A DNA stretch of 64,000 nt from Serratia plymuthica (GCF_018336935.1 NZ_CP068771.1:1612001-1676000); one strand, 5' to 3'; shown: positions 17,949 to 27,768, counted from the first letter of the stretch. Translations and numbers: made by a program. The notes: a model not told the origin generated them from the sequence alone.

Positions 17949-19409
17949 TCAAAAACGCCAAAAGGCTCGCGAACAGAGAATCAGCATGGGGTAGATCTCA
18001 AGACGCCCCAGCAGCATAGCGAAGCACATTAACCATTTGGCCGGGTCGCTGAGCATGCCGAATCCGGCAGCGGTTTCACCGTACCCCAACCCCATATTGT
18101 TGATGCAGGCGGCGACGGTGGCAAAAGACGTGACCATGTCGTAGCCCATAAGGTTAAGCAGCCAGATGAAAAAACAACTGAAGAAGACGTAGAGAAAGAA
18201 GAAACTCCATACCGAACGCAGTACCCGATCCTGGATCGGCGCATTACCGACCTTGATGGTAAAAATAGCATTGGGATGAACCAATTGGTTGATCTCGTGC
18301 CTGCTTTGCTTATACATAATCAGAAAACGCAGCGCTTTAATGCCACCGCAGGTCGAACCAACGCAACCGCCGAAAAAACTCATCGCCAGCAATAGCATAA
18401 TGGTATTAGAGGGTATCCGAGCATAATCAGCGATGGCCAGACCGTTGTCGGTCATCATTGAGCTGGTGAGGAAAAAACCATGTACAAAGGCATCTTTGGC
18501 GCCATACATATCTGATCTGTATAGCTCGATGCAAACGATAGCCACGATAATCGACAGGATCAGCAGGAAGAAACGTAATTCAGGATTTTGATACAGCGGC
18601 TTCAGACTGCGGTGTCCGATGGCGACGAAATACAAAGTGAAATTTACCGCCGCCAGAATAGAGAAGATGCCGCCGACCATTTCCACTGCCGGGTTGTCGT
18701 AATAACCCAGGCTCTCGTTGCGCGTAGAAAATCCGCCTAGTGAAACGGTGGAAAGTCCATGACATAACGCGTCAAACCATGGCATACCCGCAAGGCGAAA
18801 CGCGACCGTGCAGGCCAGCCCTAAACCGAGATAGATTAACCACAAATTTTTCGAGGTATCGGCCAGACGCGGAGTCAGGCGTTCTTCTTTAAACGGGCCA
18901 GGCATTTCCGACTGGTAGAGTTTGGCACCACCGATCCCCAGAAGGGGCAGGACAGCCACCGCCAACACGATGACGCCGAGGCCGCCGATAAAATTGAGTT
19001 GGGAACGATAATAGAGGATAGATTTTGGCACGCCGGAAACATCGTTCAGCACCGAAGCGCCCGTGGTGGTGATGCCGGAAACGCCTTCAAACATGGCGTC
19101 AACCAGGCGGATGTTCAGAGTATCATCCATCCATAACGGCAAAGCGCTAATGATTGAAAACAACAGCCAGAACATTACGATAATCAGAAAACCGTCCTGT
19201 GTCCGCAGTTGTACCTTGGACTGGCGGGTGCTGAGCCAACCTATACCGCCGAGCATGGCTGCGAGCGCCAGCGTATAGAAAAAGGAAAAAAAACTTTTTT
19301 CTTTATATAACAGAGCCATGAGGAGTGGAGGGATCATCGAAAGGCTATAAAGAAGAACCAAGAAACTGCAAAGATGAATAACGACCAGAATTTGTTTGGT
19401 TTTGACCAT
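17949..19409 (-). CDS. trkH: TrkH-family potassium uptake channel subunit
   Basis: The 486-residue integral membrane protein has the length of E. coli TrkH (483) and the four pore-loop repeats typical of TrkH/KtrB: GITTTGAS, STVSLGGFST, MMTDNGLAI and INNMGLGYGE. It imports potassium together with a cytoplasmic TrkA-type gating subunit, which is not encoded nearby. ATG 19409 is preferred over a TTG at 19436. No partner genes flank it, so it is a stand-alone locus, possibly a second trkH or trkG-like copy; the window cannot tell. Confidence 0.92.
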   Translation of the reverse strand: MVKTKQILVVIHLCSFLVLLYSLSMIPPLLMALLYKEKSFFSFFYTLALAAMLGGIGWLSTRQSKVQLRTQDGFLIIVMFWLLFSIISALPLWMDDTLNIRLVDAMFEGVSGITTTGASVLNDVSGVPKSILYYRSQLNFIGGLGVIVLAVAVLPLLGIGGAKLYQSEMPGPFKEERLTPRLADTSKNLWLIYLGLGLACTVAFRLAGMPWFDALCHGLSTVSLGGFSTRNESLGYYDNPAVEMVGGIFSILAAVNFTLYFVAIGHRSLKPLYQNPELRFFLLILSIIVAIVCIELYRSDMYGAKDAFVHGFFLTSSMMTDNGLAIADYARIPSNTIMLLLAMSFFGGCVGSTCGGIKALRFLIMYKQSRHEINQLVHPNAIFTIKVGNAPIQDRVLRSVWSFFFLYVFFSCFFIWLLNLMGYDMVTSFATVAACINNMGLGYGETAAGFGMLSDPAKWLMCFAMLLGRLEIYPMLILCSRAFWRF

Positions 19410-19543
19410 GCTTTTGCCCAGATTGCCTGCCGACAATGAGTCAATTTATCTTAGTTGTATAAAGAATAAGGCAAGCGATATAGAAAAAACGTAAAAATTC
19501 ATATCGCCTGAGATTGTTGGTACGTTTTTTAACCGTGGCGCGG

Positions 19544-19888
19544 CTATTCCAACAGGTTATTTACGGTGCGGCGCACGTATTGCGTCATTTGAGCCAGATC
19601 TTCAGGCGACACCGGCCCTCCGCCGGCGCGAACTGCCTGCTGTTCTATCTGGGCGATCTCCTGCTCGACCTTATTGGCAATCTGCACCTTGACGATTTTA
19701 TCCACCGACGAGAGCAGGACTTTCAACACCACTTTCAACGCAACGTTCTCGCAGAACGAGTCGTAGTGGTGGACTGCCGGCGGCGCAGCGGGTGGCTCGG
19801 GTGCGCGCGGGGCCATAGCCTTGAAACTGTCTACATTTTCAATAATAAGATCCATGTCTCTTATTAGTTCATCAAAATCTTTAGACAC
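19544..19888 (-). CDS. Hypothetical cytoplasmic protein
   Basis: The 114-residue frame (GTG start at 19888) is preceded by AAGGGA at a good distance; longer starts at 19933 and 19936 lack any ribosome site. The chain begins SKDFDELIRDMDLIIENVDSF, has a proline-alanine linker (APRAPEPPAAPPA) and then a helical region rich in Val, Leu and Gln (SVDKIVKVQIANKVEQEIAQIEQQ). No membrane helix, signal or known domain is seen. It stands alone between trkH and wrbA. Confidence 0.65.
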   Translation of the reverse strand: MSKDFDELIRDMDLIIENVDSFKAMAPRAPEPPAAPPAVHHYDSFCENVALKVVLKVLLSSVDKIVKVQIANKVEQEIAQIEQQAVRAGGGPVSPEDLAQMTQYVRRTVNNLLE

Positions 19889-20094
19889 TGACTTATTTCC
19901 CTTCGCTATGCGCAAAAACAGAACGCCCGCCATCATGGCCAATGCCGGTGATAGACGGGCAGAACGAATTTCGACCGTGACGTTCAGGTAGTGAATGGCA
20001 GGCTGAGCGGCATTTTAACCTTGCTGCGGGTCGGCAACAAGATGGGGCCGAACGAATCCGCGGCCCCACCGGAGAGATAACGGGAGGTTAATGC

Positions 20095-20694
20095 TTAACT
20101 TTTCAGCTTGGCGGTGATTTTCGCCACGTGTTCGCCCTGATAACGGGCAATGGTCAGTTCTTCCTGGCTGGGCTGACGCGAGCCGTCAGCACCGGCGATA
20201 GTGGTCGCGCCGTAGGGCGTGCCGCCGCGGGTGTGGGAGACGTCAAACAGTTCAGGGGTGGCGTAGCCGATCGGAACGATAATGAAACCGTGGTGCGCCA
20301 GCGTGGTCCAGGTAGAGGTGATGGTGTGCTCCTGGCCGCCACCGGTACCGGTGGACGAAAATACGCTGCCGACCTTGCCATACAGCGCGCCGGAAGCCCA
20401 CAGGCCCCCGGTTTGATCGAGGAAGGTACGCATCTGCCCGGCCATGTTGCCAAAGCGGGTAGGGGTACCGAAGATAATGCCATCGTAATCGGCCAACTCC
20501 TGCGGCGTGGCGACAGGCGCTTTTTGATCGCTTTTGCCGCCGGCCTTGGCGAAAGCGTCCGCCGGCATGGTTTCCGGCACCCGCTTCACGGTGACTTCAA
20601 CGCCGCTGACCCTGCGCGCGCCTTCTGCTACCGCTTCTGCCAGGGTTTCAATATGCCCGTACATTGAGTAATAAAGGACCAAAACCTTTGCCAT
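20095..20694 (-). CDS. wrbA: NAD(P)H:quinone oxidoreductase WrbA
   Basis: This is a flavodoxin-like FMN enzyme that reduces quinones by two electrons and protects from oxidative stress. The 199-residue protein shows the FMN loop [12 protein letters not shown], the [20 protein letters not shown] stretch and the [13 protein letters not shown] segment characteristic of WrbA. Length equals that of the E. coli enzyme (198). Monocistronic by position. Confidence 0.96.
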   Translation of the reverse strand: MAKVLVLYYSMYGHIETLAEAVAEGARRVSGVEVTVKRVPETMPADAFAKAGGKSDQKAPVATPQELADYDGIIFGTPTRFGNMAGQMRTFLDQTGGLWASGALYGKVGSVFSSTGTGGGQEHTITSTWTTLAHHGFIIVPIGYATPELFDVSHTRGGTPYGATTIAGADGSRQPSQEELTIARYQGEHVAKITAKLKS

Positions 20695-20770
20695 GTTGCG
20701 TTCCCCGCTCGGTGATTGAAAGAGATGCCCCCATAAGCATAGAAGCGAATACTGAACTTATCTTTGAACC

Positions 20771-21391
20771 TTATTTGATACCGGCGACCGCCAGCAGCGC
20801 ACCGAAGGCGATCAGCAGGCCGCCAAAGGCTCTGTCGATGCCTTTACGCAGGCGCAGCAGGCGAGTATTGACGCCCGGCGCGGAAAACAGCAGCGCTACG
20901 GCGGCAAACCAGAGAATATGGGCAGCTGCAATAAACAGCCCATAACCGATCTGCACGCTGATCGGCGTCTGCGGATTGACCACCTGCATGAACAGGCTGA
21001 CGATAAAAATAGTGGTTTTGGGGTTCAGCACATTGGTCAAAAAACCGATCTTCAGCGCGGCGAAGTCACTGGCGGCGGCGGTGTCTTCGTGGGAAGTGGC
21101 AGCAGCGGCAGCCCCGGCGTGGCGCAGCATGCTGATACCCAGATAAATCAAATAGGCGGCGCCGATCGCCTTCAGCAGAGTAAACAACCACAGCGACTGT
21201 TGGATCAGCACGCCGACACCGACCAGGGTATAGCTCACGTGGATTATCACACCAGCGCCGATACCGCAGGCGGTCAGCACCCCGGCGCGGCGGGAAAGGA
21301 GCAGGCTGTTGCGCGACACCATGGCAAAGTCCGGCCCGGGGCTGATAACGGCGAGTAAAGTGATGGTGACGACGGCGAGGAGTTCAGTCAT
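20771..21391 (-). CDS. LysE/RhtB-family amino-acid exporter
   Basis: The 206-residue protein with about six membrane helices opens with the family signature (VITLLAVISPGPDFAMVSRNSL). It would export an amino acid or derivative. It is divergent from the LysR-type regulator at 21459 with a 67-base gap, the classic arrangement in which the regulator controls the exporter. The substrate cannot be read from the sequence. Confidence 0.9.
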   Translation of the reverse strand: MTELLAVVTITLLAVISPGPDFAMVSRNSLLLSRRAGVLTACGIGAGVIIHVSYTLVGVGVLIQQSLWLFTLLKAIGAAYLIYLGISMLRHAGAAAAATSHEDTAAASDFAALKIGFLTNVLNPKTTIFIVSLFMQVVNPQTPISVQIGYGLFIAAAHILWFAAVALLFSAPGVNTRLLRLRKGIDRAFGGLLIAFGALLAVAGIK

Positions 21392-21458
21392 AGTTATCCT
21401 GTAAAAAATCAGAAGAGAGTGGCTGATTTATAAGAGGAATAGACGGCGGTGACAAACG

Positions 21459-22382
21459 ATGAAAACTGACGATATCGGTGAGAAAAACTCACGCAAAATG
21501 CATCGGCCGCTGTCACTGGGCGGGCTGCGCTGCTTTGAAGCCGCTGCGCGACTGGAAAGTTTTACGCAGGCGGCGAACAACCTGAACCTGACGCATGGGG
21601 CCGTCAGCCGTGCGGTCAGAGCGCTGGAAGATGAGCTGGGCGTTGCGTTGTTCGAGCGTCGCCACCGGCGGGTGTATTTAACGCCGGCCGGGCGCACGCT
21701 GTTTCAGGCGTCTCAGCAAGCATTCGGCATCCTGGATCATACTGCGCAAACGCTGCGTCAGCATGCGCAGGACGCGCCGCTGGTGTTGTCGTGCGAGCCA
21801 ACGTTATTGATGCGCTGGTTGATCCCGCGTCTGCCGGCGTTTCAGCAGGCGCATCCGGAAATCAACCTGCAACTGGTGGCCGGTGGCGGGCCATTTTCGT
21901 TTCATGACGGCATTACCGCCGCTATCCGTCGCAACGATTTTGACTGGGGGGACAAGCTGCATAGCCTGGCGTTGTTCCGCGAGCGGGTTGGGCCGGTGTG
22001 CAAACCTGAAACGCTGCGGCGCTGGGTAGCCCTTGTCGACGGCTCACCGCAGTTGAGTCACGATGCGGTACTGCTGCATTCCGCCACCCGTCCCGACGCC
22101 TGGCGGCAATGGGCGCAAGCGCAAGGCGTGGCGCTGACGGGCCGGCCGGAGCAGCGTTTTGACCATTTCTACTTCAGCCTGCAGGCGGCGGTGGCGGGGA
22201 TGGGGATTGCCATCGGCCCGTGGCAGCAGGTACGCGACGATGTGGCTGCGGGCCTGCTGAGCGCGCCTTTTGGCTTTACGCCGGATGGCAGCGGTTACTG
22301 TTTGTTGTCGCCACAGGAAATCAGGCCGGGCAGTGCGCTCGCCCGGCTGGCGGACTGGCTGAGGCTCAGTGCAGACGCCTGA
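21459..22382 (+). CDS. LysR-type transcriptional regulator
   Basis: The 307-residue protein has the N-terminal winged helix (LGGLRCFEAAARLESFTQAANNLNLTHGAVSRAVRALEDELG) and a substrate-binding domain of the GcvA-like subgroup. The start may be 21459 or the in-frame ATG at 21498; neither has a strong ribosome site. It probably controls the divergent LysE exporter. The last 17 bases overlap the converging HTH gene. Confidence 0.92.
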   Translation: MKTDDIGEKNSRKMHRPLSLGGLRCFEAAARLESFTQAANNLNLTHGAVSRAVRALEDELGVALFERRHRRVYLTPAGRTLFQASQQAFGILDHTAQTLRQHAQDAPLVLSCEPTLLMRWLIPRLPAFQQAHPEINLQLVAGGGPFSFHDGITAAIRRNDFDWGDKLHSLALFRERVGPVCKPETLRRWVALVDGSPQLSHDAVLLHSATRPDAWRQWAQAQGVALTGRPEQRFDHFYFSLQAAVAGMGIAIGPWQQVRDDVAAGLLSAPFGFTPDGSGYCLLSPQEIRPGSALARLADWLRLSADA

Positions 22383-22830
22383 GCTTTTGCTCCAGCCGCT
22401 GCCGTTGCCAACGGCTGAAAACCTCTGGCAGCAGCAGGGTGCGTACGGCCCGCATCATCACCGCCAGGCTCATGCCGCCAATTGCCCACAGCGACCAGAG
22501 ATAGTGCGGATGGGTAAACCAGTTAACGGCAAACAGAAACAGACCGACGATCGCAAAACGCACCGCCATGCGCAGCAGCTTGCCTTCCGCTTCAACCTGT
22601 CGGCGAACAGCCCGTTCACTCTGATTGTCGTTATCCGGCTGCGCCGGCTGGCTGAGATCGCTCACCTGCAGCCCCAGCGCCGCGGCAATCGCGGTCAGGG
22701 TCTCCAGGCTGGCCTGTTCGCCATTTTCAATGCGCTGAACGGTGCGGGTGCTGAGGCCGGCGATGGTGGCCAACTGCTCCTGCGACCAGCCTTTTTCCAG
22801 CCGTAATTGCCTGATGCGGTATGTTTGCAT
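22366..22830 (-). CDS. HTH regulator with C-terminal two-helix membrane domain
   Basis: This 154-residue protein couples an XRE-type helix-turn-helix (residues 3-60: LRLEKGWSQEQLATIAGLS, RTVQRIENGE) to a charged linker and two membrane helices (FAIVGLFLFAVNWF, YLWSLWAIGGMSLAVMM) of the 2TM type. It ends in a basic tail. A membrane-tethered one-component regulator is the simplest reading. ATG 22830 has GGAGAG just upstream; a TTG at 22842 would include it in the coding sequence. Confidence 0.85.
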   Translation of the reverse strand: MQTYRIRQLRLEKGWSQEQLATIAGLSTRTVQRIENGEQASLETLTAIAAALGLQVSDLSQPAQPDNDNQSERAVRRQVEAEGKLLRMAVRFAIVGLFLFAVNWFTHPHYLWSLWAIGGMSLAVMMRAVRTLLLPEVFSRWQRQRLEQKLRRLH

Positions 22831-22992
22831 TGTGCTCTCCAAAATGAACCTTCACTGAGGCCAATTGTAGGAGTTGGTCGAGCCAACCGCCACGACAGCG
22901 ACATGACATGCGCACGACAGGCGGGTGACACCCGTGGCCGCCGAGGGCTAAACTACACTTGCAGTGTGTCCGGTCCATTAACGGAGGAAACA

Positions 22993-23166
22993 ATGACATC
23001 ATTTCGTGGCATCAAACGGGTATTGCTGAGCGACGGCGCCATCAAACATGTGGTGGTGGAGGACGACGTGGGCGATGAAATCACTTTCGCCGCCAAAGAC
23101 TATATTTCCGAGGGGATCCAGCCGCCGTTGGAAGAGCTGCCAGAAGTGGCGGCGCTGGATGATTAA
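22993..23166 (+). CDS. Small acidic protein, unknown
   Basis: The 57-residue protein (MTSFRGIKRVLLSDGAIKHV...) has an excellent ribosome site (ACGGAGGAAACA before ATG). It is a compact, beta-rich, acidic chain with no signal or membrane helix. Its stop overlaps the stop of the converging XRE-cupin gene by four bases. No family recognised. Confidence 0.7.
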   Translation: MTSFRGIKRVLLSDGAIKHVVVEDDVGDEITFAAKDYISEGIQPPLEELPEVAALDD

Positions 23167-23738
23167 AAGGTGACGTTGCGGATAAAACGCAGCGGCCGAT
23201 CGGTGCAGTTGACGTAGGCATAGTGCTGATCGCTGTTGAACACCTGGGTTTCACCGGCATCCAGCGTCAGGGTCTGCTGCTCCAGCACCAGCGTCAGGCT
23301 GCCGGTGATCACATAGATAATTTCGTTCCAGCCTGCGGCATCCGGCAGCGAATCGTAGCGTTCGCCCGGCATCAACGCCCATTCCCACAGCTCCACCCGC
23401 TGACGTGCGGGCACGCTGGCGACGAACACCGCCTGGCTTGCCGGCTCGCGCCCCTGCCAGGCCAGTTCACCCACCAGATGATTGCCGCGTGCTTCCGGTG
23501 CCTGGATCAAATCGGTGAAGGCGATATTCAGCGCCTCAGCAAGTTTGTCCAACACCGCCAGGCTGACATTACGGTCACCGGCTTCAATCCCGGCCAGCAT
23601 GCGGCGGCTGACGCCGGATTTTTCCGCCAGCGCCATTTGACTTAGCCCGGCTTGCCGGCGGTATCCCCGCAGGTTGCTGCTCAGATATTGCAGCACTTTG
23701 AGCGCGTCATGTTTTTCATTGTGCACTATATTGCTCAT
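23163..23738 (-). CDS. XRE-cupin transcriptional regulator
   Basis: The 191-residue protein joins an N-terminal helix-turn-helix (YRRQAGLSQMALAEKSGVSRRMLAGIEAG, about residues 25-60) to a C-terminal cupin domain (PGERYDSLPDAAGWNEIIYVITGSL) that may sense a ligand. ATG 23738 has GGGGGA 9 bases upstream; ATG 23756 has none. It faces an EamA exporter across about 70 bases containing two copies of a palindromic site, so it probably represses itself and the exporter. Confidence 0.9.
   Translation of the reverse strand: MSNIVHNEKHDALKVLQYLSSNLRGYRRQAGLSQMALAEKSGVSRRMLAGIEAGDRNVSLAVLDKLAEALNIAFTDLIQAPEARGNHLVGELAWQGREPASQAVFVASVPARQRVELWEWALMPGERYDSLPDAAGWNEIIYVITGSLTLVLEQQTLTLDAGETQVFNSDQHYAYVNCTDRPLRFIRNVTF
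23721..23736. promoter_or_regulatory. Operator-like site 1 (GTGCACTATATTGCTC)
   Basis: This matches the site at 23770 at 14 of 16 positions and overlaps the first codons of the XRE-cupin gene. The two sites are 49 bases apart start to start, close to five helical turns, which would suit cooperative binding of a dimeric repressor. Inference from sequence symmetry and position. Confidence 0.5.
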
Positions 23739-23769
23739 CTGCAGGTATTCCCCCATACTGGTGCGAACT

Positions 23770-23785
23770 GTGCATTATATTGCAC
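23770..23785. promoter_or_regulatory. Operator-like site 2 (GTGCATTATATTGCAC)
   Basis: This is a near-perfect palindrome with arms GTGCA and TGCAC in the divergent promoter region between the XRE-cupin regulator and the EamA transporter. It probably binds the XRE-cupin protein. Confidence 0.55.
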
Positions 23786-23805
23786 CCGGCATTAAGGGCA
23801 AGTCA

Positions 23806-24723
23806 GTGTCTGCAGTAAAAAAATCTTTTGTTTCCACACTTATTTCCAAAATTAAACTTCAGGAAGCGGTGCTGATTTTCATCACCATGATCTGGGGCGG
23901 CACCTTTTTGGCGGTGCATCACGCCATGCAGGTCAGCGGGCCGTTCTTTTTCGTCGGGCTGCGTTTTGCCGCCGCCACGTTGGTGCTGACGCTGTTCTCT
24001 CTGCGCACCCTGCGCGGGTTAACCTGGTATGAACTGAAAGCGGGCGTGTTTATCGGCATTGCCATCATGTTTGGCTACGGCCTGCAAACCGTTGGGTTGC
24101 AAACGATCAGCAGTAGCCAGTCGGCATTTATAACCGCCATGTATGTGCCGATGGTGCCGTTGTTACAGTGGCTGGTGCTGGGGCGTTTTCCCAGCCTGAT
24201 GTCGTGGGTAGGCGTTCTGCTGGCGTTCACCGGCCTGATGCTGCTGGCCGCGCCGAGCAGTGCGGATATGACGCTCAGCACCGGCGAGATACTGACATTG
24301 ATCGGCACGCTGGGCATGGCGGCCGAGATCATTTTGATTGGCGCCTATGCCGGTAAGGTGAACATCAGACGGGTGACGGTGGTACAGCTGGCGACGGCAT
24401 CGCTGGCCTCGTTCCTGATGATGGTACCGACCGGTGAGGCGTTGCCGCCGTACACCGGTTATCTGCTGTACAGCGCGATAGGGCTGGGCATTGCCAGCGC
24501 TATGATTCAGCTGACGATGAACTGGGCGCAGCGCAGCATGTCACCGACCCGCGCCACGGTCATTTATGCCGGTGAACCGGTCTGGGCTGGGATCGTCGGG
24601 CGTATCGCAGGCGAACGTCTACCGGGGGTCGCCCTGTTGGGCTGCGGGCTGATCGTGTTGGGTGTGCTGGTCAGCGAACTGCGCATTCGCCGCAAAGGCA
24701 AGGCAGCGGCGCTGGTCGAATAA
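23806..24723 (+). CDS. EamA-family (DMT) transporter
   Basis: The 305-residue protein has ten predicted membrane helices in two EamA halves (ITMIWGGTFLAVHHAM... and a second half from about residue 165). Such proteins usually export metabolites. The start is GTG 23806 with AAGGGCAAG upstream; the frame is open further upstream, but that part overlaps the divergent regulator. Probably controlled by that regulator. Confidence 0.9.
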   Translation: MSAVKKSFVSTLISKIKLQEAVLIFITMIWGGTFLAVHHAMQVSGPFFFVGLRFAAATLVLTLFSLRTLRGLTWYELKAGVFIGIAIMFGYGLQTVGLQTISSSQSAFITAMYVPMVPLLQWLVLGRFPSLMSWVGVLLAFTGLMLLAAPSSADMTLSTGEILTLIGTLGMAAEIILIGAYAGKVNIRRVTVVQLATASLASFLMMVPTGEALPPYTGYLLYSAIGLGIASAMIQLTMNWAQRSMSPTRATVIYAGEPVWAGIVGRIAGERLPGVALLGCGLIVLGVLVSELRIRRKGKAAALVE

Positions 24724-24891
24724 GGCGCGGCAGAGGTTGGCTGCGCCGACTTCCCTCCGTCACGCCGCATCACGGCCGGCTGCGACAGGCGTCCCTGCCT
24801 GTCTCGCCTGAAACCGCCGTCCACGGCGGCAGCAGAGAAATTCGGAGTATTGGCGGCAATGCTTTCTGCACGAGACGCACAGAGAGGGGAG

Positions 24892-24925
24892 AAAAAAATG
24901 CCAGTCAGGCTTAACTGACCGGCAT
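24892..24925 (-). terminator. Terminator of the rut operon
   Basis: On the minus strand, GCCGGTCAG - TTAAGC - CTGACTGGC forms a strong hairpin followed by ATTTTTTT, about 25 bases after the rutG stop. Confidence 0.8.
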
Positions 24926-24947
24926 TACGGCTGGCCGGGCCTCGGCG

Positions 24948-26267
24948 TCAACGTGCGACGTTGTCCGCCAGCGGCAGGATTTTACGGTTGCGCAGCAGCG
25001 CATTCAGAATAATGGCGCCGAAGGTGGCGGTACCTATGCCCCCCATGGTGAAGCTGCCGATGGTCAGCGCAAAATCGCCGGCACCCAGCACCAGTGTGAC
25101 GGCCACCATAATCAGGTTGCCGTTATCGCCCAAATCGACCTTGTTTTGCACCCAGATGCGCGCGCCGGCGACGGCAATCAAACCGAACACCACCACCGAG
25201 GCGCCGCCCAGCACCGGGCCTGGAATGGTGTGGATCAGCGCGCCGAACTTCGGTGAAAAGCCCAGAACAATCGCCACCGCCGCTGCGGCGACAAATACCA
25301 GGGTGGAGTAGATTTTGGTTACTGCCATGACGCCGATATTTTCAGCATAGGTCGTGACTCCGGTGCCGCCTACCGAGCCAGACAGCAGGGTCGCCAGCCC
25401 ATCGCCGACAAAGGCGCGGCCGATATAGGGATCAAGATTCTGGCCGGTCATCCCTGCGACCGCTTTCACATGCCCGAGGTTTTCCGCCACCAGAATGATC
25501 GCCACCGGGGCAATCAACAGCATGGCGTGCAGGTTAAACGCCGGCGCGGTGAACTGCGGCAGACCAAACCAGGCCGCCTGGCTCAGCGCGCTGTAATCCA
25601 CCGGCTTGCCGAGCCCAAAACCGTTGGTCACGACCACATAAATCAGATAGGCGGCGATCAGTCCAATCAGGATCAGCAGTCGCTGCATCAGCCCGCGGGT
25701 GAATACCGCCACCGAACCGATACACAAAATGGTGACCACCGCCATCCAGCTGTCAAAATTGGACGCCGAAACGCTGCGTACGGCGATAGGCGCCAGGTTC
25801 AGGCCAATCGCCATCACCACCGCCCCGGTCACCACCGGCGGCATCAGGCGTTCGATCCAGCGGGTGCCGACGCTCATCACCACAAACCCGATCAGCAGAT
25901 ACACCAGCCCGCAGGCGATGATACCGCCCAGCGCCAGCGCAATGTTGGGGTTCGCGCCCTGGCCGCTGTAACCGGTGAGGGTGATTACCAGCCCGACAAA
26001 CGCCGCGCTGGAGCCGAGGTAACTCGGCACCCGGCCGCCGACCACCAGGAAGAACAGCAGCGTGCCGATGCCGGACATCAATATGGCCAGATTGGCGTCA
26101 AAGCCCATCAGCAGCGGCATCAGCACCGTGGCGCCAAACATGGCTACCGCATGTTGCAGGCCCATAACCAGCGTCGGCACCAGCGGCAGCCTTTCATCGG
26201 GTGCGACCACCGCACCGTCCAGATTGCCTTGCTTCATGCGCCATTGGGGAAACCAGGTATTCGCCAT
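24948..26267 (-). CDS. rutG: Pyrimidine permease RutG
   Basis: The 439-residue nucleobase-cation symporter (NCS2 family) is close to E. coli RutG along its length, e.g. ERLMPPVVTGAVVMAIGLN and VILVAENLGHVKAVAGM. It imports uracil for the Rut pathway. ATG 26267 has GGAG 6 bases upstream. It is last in the rut operon. Confidence 0.95.
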   Translation of the reverse strand: MANTWFPQWRMKQGNLDGAVVAPDERLPLVPTLVMGLQHAVAMFGATVLMPLLMGFDANLAILMSGIGTLLFFLVVGGRVPSYLGSSAAFVGLVITLTGYSGQGANPNIALALGGIIACGLVYLLIGFVVMSVGTRWIERLMPPVVTGAVVMAIGLNLAPIAVRSVSASNFDSWMAVVTILCIGSVAVFTRGLMQRLLILIGLIAAYLIYVVVTNGFGLGKPVDYSALSQAAWFGLPQFTAPAFNLHAMLLIAPVAIILVAENLGHVKAVAGMTGQNLDPYIGRAFVGDGLATLLSGSVGGTGVTTYAENIGVMAVTKIYSTLVFVAAAAVAIVLGFSPKFGALIHTIPGPVLGGASVVVFGLIAVAGARIWVQNKVDLGDNGNLIMVAVTLVLGAGDFALTIGSFTMGGIGTATFGAIILNALLRNRKILPLADNVAR

Positions 26268-26335
26268 CGTCATCTCCAAAACAGGGGGGCAGGTTAGGGG
26301 CGCAGGTGAGTGCGCGTTACGGCATTATCGGCAAA

Positions 26336-26857
26336 TCATTGTTTCAATAACGGGTGGTAGCGGCGATCGAAGTAAGCCAGCCCGTGGCTTTCGTCATTAC
26401 GCGCCAGCGCCACCGCCTGACAGAACAGAATGTCATGGGTGCCGACGCTGACAATTTGGCTAATCCGGCAATCGAAAGAGACCACTGCGCCATGCAGAAT
26501 GGGGGAGCCGGTTGCCAGCGTGGACCAACGGGCGGCGGAAAAACGCATGTCCATCGGCGTTTTACCGCCAAACAGATTCGACAGCGACTCGTGTTCCGCC
26601 GCCAGCGTATTGACGCACAGCGTCTGGTTTTGCTTGAACACCGAATACACCGATGCGGAGCGGTTCAGGCACACCAGCAGCGTCGGGGGCGTATCGGTAA
26701 CGCTGCATACCGCAGAGGCGGTAAACCCGGCCCGGCCGGCCGGGCCGTCGGTGGTAATGATATTCACGGCCGAACCCAGGCGCGCCATCGCGTCGCGAAA
26801 GTCCTGTTTTTCTACGCCCTGTGGCACAAGTGGCGCGCTGGCAAGAAGGGTTTGCAT
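26336..26857 (-). CDS. rutF: FMN reductase RutF
   Basis: The 173-residue flavin reductase supplies reduced FMN to the RutA monooxygenase. It shows the flavin-reductase fold pattern ([47 protein letters not shown]). The start at 26857 follows AGGAGA. In E. coli rutE lies between rutD and rutF; here rutF follows rutD after only 47 bases, so rutE is absent. Confidence 0.95.
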   Translation of the reverse strand: MQTLLASAPLVPQGVEKQDFRDAMARLGSAVNIITTDGPAGRAGFTASAVCSVTDTPPTLLVCLNRSASVYSVFKQNQTLCVNTLAAEHESLSNLFGGKTPMDMRFSAARWSTLATGSPILHGAVVSFDCRISQIVSVGTHDILFCQAVALARNDESHGLAYFDRRYHPLLKQ

Positions 26858-26904
26858 ACTTTTCTCCTGTGGCTGGCCCACAGTGAAGGGCCAGGCGGTT
26901 GAAC

Positions 26905-27744
26905 TCAGTGTTTCAGTCCTGTGGGCTCAAGCTGGGCGTCCGCAGGGCTGCAGGCAGACGACTGGCCGTCGGTTTTCAGCAGCCAACCGAGCAGGATGCG
27001 GTTAAAGTTGTCGGCATCCGTCACGCTCATGGCATGGCCGCCGTACGCCATCTGCGCCAGTTCGCCGAACGGCAGGTTCTCCGCCAACTGATGCGAGCAG
27101 TGGTAAGGCACCAGCAGATCGTCGCGGGAGCACAGCGCCAGCGTCGGGGTGGAGATGTCCGCCAGGTGCGGGCGGAAATCGGTGTTCATCAGCGCACTCA
27201 GGCGGCGTAACAGGTTTTCTGTTCCCTGGAAATGCGCCACCTGATGCGCCAACTCCTCGTCCAGCAGCGCTTCGTGCCGCGACAACCAGTCGGCGGGGAA
27301 CAAGAACAGCGGCTGGGCGCGCACGTAGGCTTCCACGCCGCTGTTGAGCAGCAGGTCCTGGCGCACTTTGAAGCAGCGTCGGGTCTGGCTGTCCAGCGTC
27401 GTCCAGCCATTAACCACCACCAGTTTTGCGACCAACTGAGGGTGCGTGAGCGCCAGTTGCAGGCCAATCATGCCGCCAAGCGCGTGGCCGACGAAATAAC
27501 AGCTTTCAACGCCAATCGAGCGCAGCAACTGCGCCACCTCATCAGCCATATCGGCCATGCTATAGCCGGCCGGCACTTCGCCTTGGCTGCGGGCGGTGCC
27601 CTGGTGATCGTAAACCACCACCCGGAAATGCTCGCTCAGCGCTTCAATCTGCGGTTGCCAGAAACTGCCTGCGCCGCCCAGACCGGCAGAGAGCACCAGG
27701 GTGGGGGTGAGCGGGGTGTCTTTTCCCAAAATCTCAAAGTACAT
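26905..27744 (-). CDS. rutD: Aminoacrylate hydrolase RutD (alpha/beta-hydrolase fold)
   Basis: The 279-residue alpha/beta-hydrolase-fold protein of uracil degradation speeds the breakdown of 3-aminoacrylate. It has the GHALGG motif, i.e. Ala in place of the usual nucleophilic Ser, as in E. coli RutD. It runs about 13 residues longer at the C-terminus than the E. coli protein. The gap to rutC is 24 bases. Confidence 0.94.
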   Translation of the reverse strand: MYFEILGKDTPLTPTLVLSAGLGGAGSFWQPQIEALSEHFRVVVYDHQGTARSQGEVPAGYSMADMADEVAQLLRSIGVESCYFVGHALGGMIGLQLALTHPQLVAKLVVVNGWTTLDSQTRRCFKVRQDLLLNSGVEAYVRAQPLFLFPADWLSRHEALLDEELAHQVAHFQGTENLLRRLSALMNTDFRPHLADISTPTLALCSRDDLLVPYHCSHQLAENLPFGELAQMAYGGHAMSVTDADNFNRILLGWLLKTDGQSSACSPADAQLEPTGLKH

Positions 27745-27768
27745 TCTCGATCCTCTGCGGATAAGGGG

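Noticed and set aside
20043..20069. GGGGCCG/CGGCCCC hairpin downstream of wrbA
   Set aside because: The stem is good, but no T-run follows in either direction, so I do not call it a terminator.
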